From: Temnopleurus reevesii
Taxonomy: Eukaryota > Echinodermata > Echinoidea > Temnopleuroida > Temnopleuridae
DNA: 64,000 nucleotides
Assembly (NCBI GenBank): GCA_036244855.1
Contig: BQKZ01002329.1
Coordinates: 4,428 to 68,427, forward strand
Reading direction: 5' to 3'
Shown here: one piece after another, positions 58,882-64,000 of the stretch
Layout: every line of letters starts with the position of its first letter
How positions within the stretch are numbered: position 1 is the first letter of the stretch
Position numbers and translations under genes: made by a program
Notes under the pieces: generated by a model
What the model saw: the letters and a program-made list of their open reading frames with translations, nothing else
Told to the model about the DNA's origin: nothing
The model's database searches: none

Positions 58882-59063
58882 AAGGCCCCAACACACCAAA
58901 CACGGCACTGGACTAACGGAACGGTTTTTACGCGCTATCTTGGTTGTTATTGGCCAGTGCGCTACTCCGCGTAAATAATGTTTAACAATTGGCCAATCAC
59001 AGGGGAGACATCGCGTAAAAACTGTGCCGTGATCCCGTGCCGTGTTTGGTGTGCCTGGGCCTT
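58882..59063. mobile_element. Palindromic MITE, family D, copy 2 (longer variant)
   Basis: It is flanked by TA at 58880-58881 and 59064-59065. The tip is AAGGCCCCAACACACCAAAC with the paired GTTTGGTGTGCCTGGGCCTT. Compared with copy 1 it has about 50 extra central bases, including a second facing pair ATTGGCCAGTGCGC and AATTGGCCAATCAC. The 121-codon minus-strand ORF at 58864-59229 is its by-product. Confidence 0.85.
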
Positions 59064-59715
59064 TAAGGTGCAACATATGACATTTAAAAGTGCAGACATA
59101 TACGCAACACTGGGAACGCACTTTGTTATATAGGATTAACACCATTTCGGGTGGAAATTGAACCACAAGTGGTGTGATTTTGCATCCTACGGAATGCTCA
59201 CTGGATTTGCTATGTTCCAATGCATGCATAAACGATGTCGACTTTTAAAACGACTTTTAAAGGTATCAAACATAACAGACTGTTATGTTATCAGGCTGTC
59301 AAAAGGTACATTATTGCACCTTCTTAATTATTGCTGCAGATTTTTCGCGATAGTTGCACCCGCTGTGTAGCTTTTATATGGGGTTGGCGTGTACATCAAA
59401 GTATTGTGACATTGTACATTTTTTTTAGTTATGCCGCAGATTACACCTCTAATTGTCTATGGGAAAATACATTTGTTGTTGTTTTGAGACCCAATTGAAA
59501 ATTTGCTATTTCAAAATTGTTTCAATCCCTATGTCACTTTTTTTTCTCTTTGTCTCTTCTAGTGGAGCAGAACGCTTATTTTTTTAAGCTCTGGCTTTGT
59601 TTCATGTGCAACTCAGAAGCTTCCTTAGAAGCTTCCTGTAACGAAACTATTCCAGTTCCGTCACTTTTCACCCATCATCTTGTTAAATTCTCTGAAAATA
59701 TCACAAGACTTTTAT

Positions 59716-59885
59716 GATCCAGTGAATTAACAATACAAAATTTGTTATCATTGAAAGCTTTTCTTCTATCAACATTAACCCGTTGACAACTGAATTCTGT
59801 AAATCCCATAGATTTTGTATGGGGGCTATACCTAGTTCCAGTAGTTAACGAGTTAACAAAGCTTTCAGTTTAATCACTGGATCAA
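59716..59885. mobile_element. Inverted-repeat MITE, family G
   Basis: TGATCCAGTGAATTAA at the left faces TTAATCACTGGATCA at the right. Within it, AGCTTTT and AAAGCTTTC pair, and TTAACCCGTTGACAACTG faces CAGTAGTTAACGAGTTAA. The core is shared in reverse with 55371-55436. It is non-coding. Confidence 0.65.
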
Positions 59886-61192
59886 AATCGATCAAGCTAT
59901 CATATTCAATGATTAAAAGTCAACACGACTACTCTCGAAAATCTCCTCACAAGCCGAATAGGATCGGATCTTGTCCCTTTCCATCTGCCGGATAACTTTT
60001 TTCTTCTATAGAGCTCAAATCTTTGCCACGGAGTTGGCTTTTGGAGACTTAAATATAGTCCCTTCTCATTAAAATGGAATTTTCGATGATCTCCATTTTC
60101 CATCACACTTGACATGTTCATGATTTCAGCATTGATCAAGATTATTACGATAGTCGAATTTTACTCGAGTAATATTGGTGTTAAACCATTTAGGAAGGCA
60201 AAGAGCGAGGGTATATAATTAAGGTTTAGACTGAAAACATCTTGATGAAAATATTAAGCCATTGAAAACTAGAATTTGGTAGGCGATGCACAAAGGCTAT
60301 GGTAATCACAGGATTCAGTAGTCAAGGTTTTTTTGGGGGGAATGGGTCATATTGTAAATTAATACACATTGTATAATACGATTTTTTTTTTCAAAAATAT
60401 TTTTCTAATGAATATTTTAGAAAATATTAAACAGTTTTTTACAATGCAAAAACACGCAAAAAACACAAGACACCGCTCTTTCACATGAGACGCATATTCT
60501 ATCAAACACTGGATACCATACAAGGAGCCGTCAAAACCCAAGTAACAATATAAATACATTTGCCCTTTGATGTGTTCCGCCGCGTGTATAATTCGCTTAA
60601 TTATATCGATTTTCAGAGCTTGTTGAAAAAAAGTGTTAGATTTAATTTTCTGATAACCACTCACTGTGAGATGACCTTTGAAAGAGCATGTTACTTTTTT
60701 GTTCATTTATAGCAAAAACAAATTGTGTAAGATAACATCATCTTGATAGATTCATATGTTACGTGAGCCGTAAAATTCATACGACGAACGTCAAAATATT
60801 TCATACGTTTATAGTCTTTAGAAACATAAAGAAAACACAAACTGCAGACAGTATGTTGATTCAAGCTTAAATATGACACATTCATTTTTAAAACCAGCGT
60901 CGTGCCAATGGCATACATTATCGTTGGGCAAACAATTTATAATTGGATATCAAATTCCCAAATCAATGCGACACTTCAACAGACTGTCTCCATGACTGGG
61001 TAAAGGCACGCTTCTCGTTATTGCTGTTTAGAAAGGGATTACATGAACATGGTTTGGAACACTGCAAGCGTTTTCAGAGATACTTTTCCTTGACAAGAAG
61101 ATCGAATGTTTTCCAAACAATGTTGTACCTTATTATTCTAACTGATTCTCAATAAGATGATGCATTAGATTTACAGATCGAGTTAGTAAAAT
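59886..61192. other. Intergenic sequence, no gene seen
   Basis: A 115-codon minus-strand ORF (60359-60706) ends in Lys/Ile-rich sequence from A/T runs and has no domain or splice support. Confidence 0.45.
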
Positions 61193-61380
61193 CTAAGGAG
61201 TGTTGCCAGAAAAGTGCAATTGATCATCACGCGCCGATCAAAATCACCGTTCCATGTGTGATTTATCAAAAGGGCAGACCGCTTGCGAATAAAATGCATG
61301 TTTTAAATTTAAAATGACGTCTAAATGATTTGCAAATCAGTCATCTAAATCAGTTGCGACTATCTAGCAACATCCCAAAA
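61193..61380. mobile_element. Short inverted-repeat MITE, family C, copy 4
   Basis: It starts CTAAGGAGTGTTGCCAGAAA with the facing TATCTAGCAACATCCC. The middle shares GCCGATCAAAATCACCGTTC and TTGCGAATAAAATGCATG with the other copies. It is more decayed than copies 1 and 2. Confidence 0.7.
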
Positions 61381-61843
61381 GTCGATTAACGTTCTAAGAT
61401 GGTGCGCCTCACGTCTGCTTAGAGTTTAATCCTCCCACGTAAAGTATCAATATCTCCTTCATTCGCATTTAAAGGGCTATTCATGAATTATAAAAATTGC
61501 CAAACATGATAACCTCTCGAGACCCGATGGCAGTCTCCATGATATCTACATCAAGGATGCCAAATAAGTATAATAAATCATATCTGTTTTCGTGACGTTA
61601 GCTATATAAGGTACTGTTGCACAAAACTACCATGACTTATAGTGATCTTCGTAACGAAAGTTGAGTTTGCGATGCTTCCAACAATGTTGGGCGAGTTGGA
61701 AGCAAGATTAACGGATTTTCGAGTAAACGTTAGATAAAGAACCCAGAAAGATACTTTAAAAACCTTAATGTGTGTCTGTGAGAAATTTTTAAGTTTTACA
61801 CCAAGCGTGCATTTAATGGGGGCTTGTCCGGGAAACGAAATCA
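61381..61843. other. Intergenic sequence, no gene seen
   Basis: Nothing was recognised. Confidence 0.5.
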
Positions 61844-61945
61844 GGAGCCCGTTGCATGAAACATTTTGGATTTTGTAACTCTGGCTTAAAAGAGAAAACT
61901 TACTCTGGAGTATTCTTTATCAAAAAGTTTCATCCAACGGGCTCC
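61844..61945. mobile_element. Small palindromic MITE, family H
   Basis: GGAGCCCGTTGCATGAAAC (61844-61862) faces GTTTCATCCAACGGGCTCC (61927-61945). The element is about 102 bp. The tip (GCCCGTTGCATGAAA) resembles that of family F (GCCCTATTGCATAAAA), suggesting a related transposase. It is non-coding. Confidence 0.75.
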
Positions 61946-62303
61946 ATGACCTCTAGTACCTGCATCGTAACACTCATCCTCTCTCATTGCACTCTTCCTT
62001 GAAACATGTCACCATTTTAATCCTTGAGTTGTTGATAAGTCAGATTTCTTTGTCTTCCTAAAACACGTTCGTTCAGTTCGCAAAAATGATAACAATAACG
62101 AATTTGTGTCACGTATTTGATGGGGCAGCTTCTTTAGTTTAGATCAAGTGATATTTGTGTTTGGGTTCCAGTAAAGAAAAAGCAAGGATATTTCCTATAG
62201 TTTTCGTTTTGTTTCGATCTGTTTGTATCAACCTACAGGTAATTGCTTTTTATTTAATTTACAAACTTAAGTATATTAAACAAGACATCAAAATAAAGAA
62301 ATT

Positions 62304-63266
62304 AATATAGTGGTATATTTATATTCAAATATGTGTATTTTTCTTTCCCTTGAAACGTTTTGGCGATAATGAACTGTACAATACTTAGATCCCGGTTTCC
62401 ATGTACGTTTTGCTAGTTGCATGGAAAGCCTTGGGCAAGCTTTCGAGATATCAAGAACAACATTGGTGTTGAAAGTATACATTAAATCAATAAACTGGCG
62501 CCAAATCACACACAAACACGTTACTTGTGGATGAACGAACAAATTCCGAACGCCAATCGAAGCATCCTAAAAGAAAGCGCGAAAGGTCTGTATGGCAGCA
62601 TTTGAAATCTTTAACATCGAAACCCCAAAACTTTCCATGGATACCTAGACATTAGCAATAACAAGAAAATAAAACCTTAATCACATGTATTGCGGTTAAA
62701 ATGTGCGTCTAAACTTTGTTGTTTGTTAATCCACCTGAAAATAAAACTAGGCTACACCTCTTCCAATGTAGCAGTTTGTGTGACTCTTGCACATTCTTAT
62801 TCTGCATGGTACGGCATTGATCTCTGTTTTGGTTATCATCTCCTAGGCTCCTTTAAACAAAGTGTTCAAATCGGTCGTACGATTGATTTCAATCGTAAGT
62901 CTATGGGAAATCATGTACTAACGATTTGCATTTGATCGCAATCTCTTTTGTGTCACAAACCCCTGTCCTGTTGAAGTTGCCAATAAGATGACACTAATGG
63001 GCAGATACTAAGACAGCGTTGGGAGACTGAAAGGGTCGTATATCGATCAGCTTAAACCCCTTTTTGATACGCTGGTATATTTTGCTGATTCAAATATCTG
63101 CATTTTTCTTTCCCTAACTTGCTAAACATATTAGCGATAATTAACTCCAATACGTTGAGCCGGTTTCCATTTGTTGCTGGTTGAGAAAGCCTTGAGCAAG
63201 CTTTCGAGTTATCAAGAACAACATTGGTGCTGAAAATATACATTAAATTACTTAACTGGCGCCACA

Positions 63267-63301
<35 letters not shown>

Positions 63302-64000
63302 CGTTACTTGTGGATGAACGAACAAATTCCGAACACCAATCGAAGGATCCTAGAAGAAAGCGACAAATGACAGCATTTGAAATCTTTCACATCGAAACAC
63401 CCAAACTTTCCATGGATACCTAGACATTAGCAATAACAAGAAAATAAAACCTTATTCACATGTATTGCGGTTAAAATGTGCGTCTAAACTTTGTTGTTTG
63501 TTAATCCACCTGAAAATAAAACTAGGCTACACCTCTTCCAATGTGTTGGTTTGTATGACTCTTGCACATTCTTATTCTACATGGTACGGCATTGATCTCT
63601 GTTTTGGTTCTCAGCTCCTGGGCACCTTCAAACAAAGTGTTCAAATCGGTCGTATGATTGATTTCAATCGTAAGTCTATGGGAAATCATGTACTAACGAT
63701 TTGCATTTGATCGCAATCTCTTTTGTGTCACAAACCCCTGTCCTGTTGAAGTTGCCAATAAGATGACACTAATGGGCAGATACTAAGACAGCGTTGGGAG
63801 ACTGAAAGGGTCGTATATCGATCAGCTTAAACCCCTTTTTGATACGCTGGTATATTTTGCTGATTCAAAATATCTGCATTTTTCTTTCCCTAACTTGCTA
63901 AACATATTAGCGATAATCAACTCCAATACGTTGAGCAGGTTTCCATTTGTTGCTGGTTGAAAAAGCATTGAGCAAGCTTTCGAGTTATCAAGAACATCAT
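62304..64000 (+). repeat. Tandem repeat of about 775-bp units, running off the window
   Basis: Unit 1 is about 62304-63065, unit 2 is 63066-63840, and unit 3 starts at 63841 (GATACGCTGGTATATTTTGC) and is cut by the window end. Units 2 and 3 start almost identically, while unit 1 differs more at its beginning. Unit 2 has an expanded (CA)n tract at 63268-63298 where unit 1 has only CACACACAAACACG. An 81-codon ORF (62690-62935 and 63465-63710) survives in both units with a few replacements, but lacks splice or promoter support. The full array length is unknown. Confidence 0.9.
63268..63298. repeat. (CA)n microsatellite inside tandem unit 2
   Basis: About fifteen CA units on the plus strand, absent from the matching place in unit 1. 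Confidence 0.95.

Noticed and set aside
58864..59229. 121-codon minus-strand ORF
   Set aside because: It is mostly the palindromic family D element read through.
62690..62935. 81-codon ORF repeated at 63465-63710 as a gene family
   Set aside because: It is open in both units, but there is no promoter, splice or domain evidence, and only two units can be compared. Kept as a finding, not a gene.

Overview
The window looks like 64 kb of gene-poor, AT-rich animal nuclear DNA. I favour a sea urchin or another echinoderm. The reasons are tRNA-headed SINEs with a GCGCTATATAAA-type tail, many short inverted-repeat DNA transposons at TA or TTAA targets, a compact secreted-peptide gene with spliced structure, and an assembly pattern typical of a very heterozygous genome. 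The organism is an inference; no diagnostic gene is present. There is no bacterial operon, CRISPR array, rRNA gene or stand-alone tRNA gene.

The best gene is on the minus strand. A 99-residue precursor (27970-28269) has a signal peptide, one short peptide ending in an amidation and cleavage site (PF-G-KR), and a C-terminal region with two cysteines. A splice acceptor lies 22 bases before its ATG and a poly(A) signal 57 bases after its stop, so an upstream 5'-UTR exon is required. A strong minus-strand promoter sits at 45.5 kb: TATAAAA, a CACGTG E-box, CRE-like sites, then about 215 bases without any ATG ending in a GTGAGT splice donor. It has no assigned gene. I propose, as inference, that it is the first exon of the peptide gene across a 17-kb intron. 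Weaker coding remnants on the same strand are a rhodopsin-type GPCR-like exon (58004-58266), a possible terminal exon (50214-50297) and a possible signal-peptide ORF (8904-9215).

Most of the rest is transposon and repeat debris. By region: 0-5 kb holds two TTAA-flanked long inverted-repeat elements, one carrying a retroposed insert. 5-8 kb holds two hairpin elements, a SINE and a CA-rich minisatellite. 17.6-19.1 kb holds a 1.2-kb inverted-repeat element and a palindromic element with its empty site preserved. 21.6-36 kb is dominated by three direct duplications, each meeting exactly at an N or an N-run. 36-39 kb and 47 kb carry further palindromic elements, one nested inside another. 57.5-58 kb and 62.3-64 kb are tandem repeats.

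Three of the four N positions lie between two near-identical direct copies. This pattern is best explained by two haplotypes laid end to end by the assembler. The copies differ by transposon insertions, so they serve as natural filled and empty site comparisons. Family letters A to H are my own labels.
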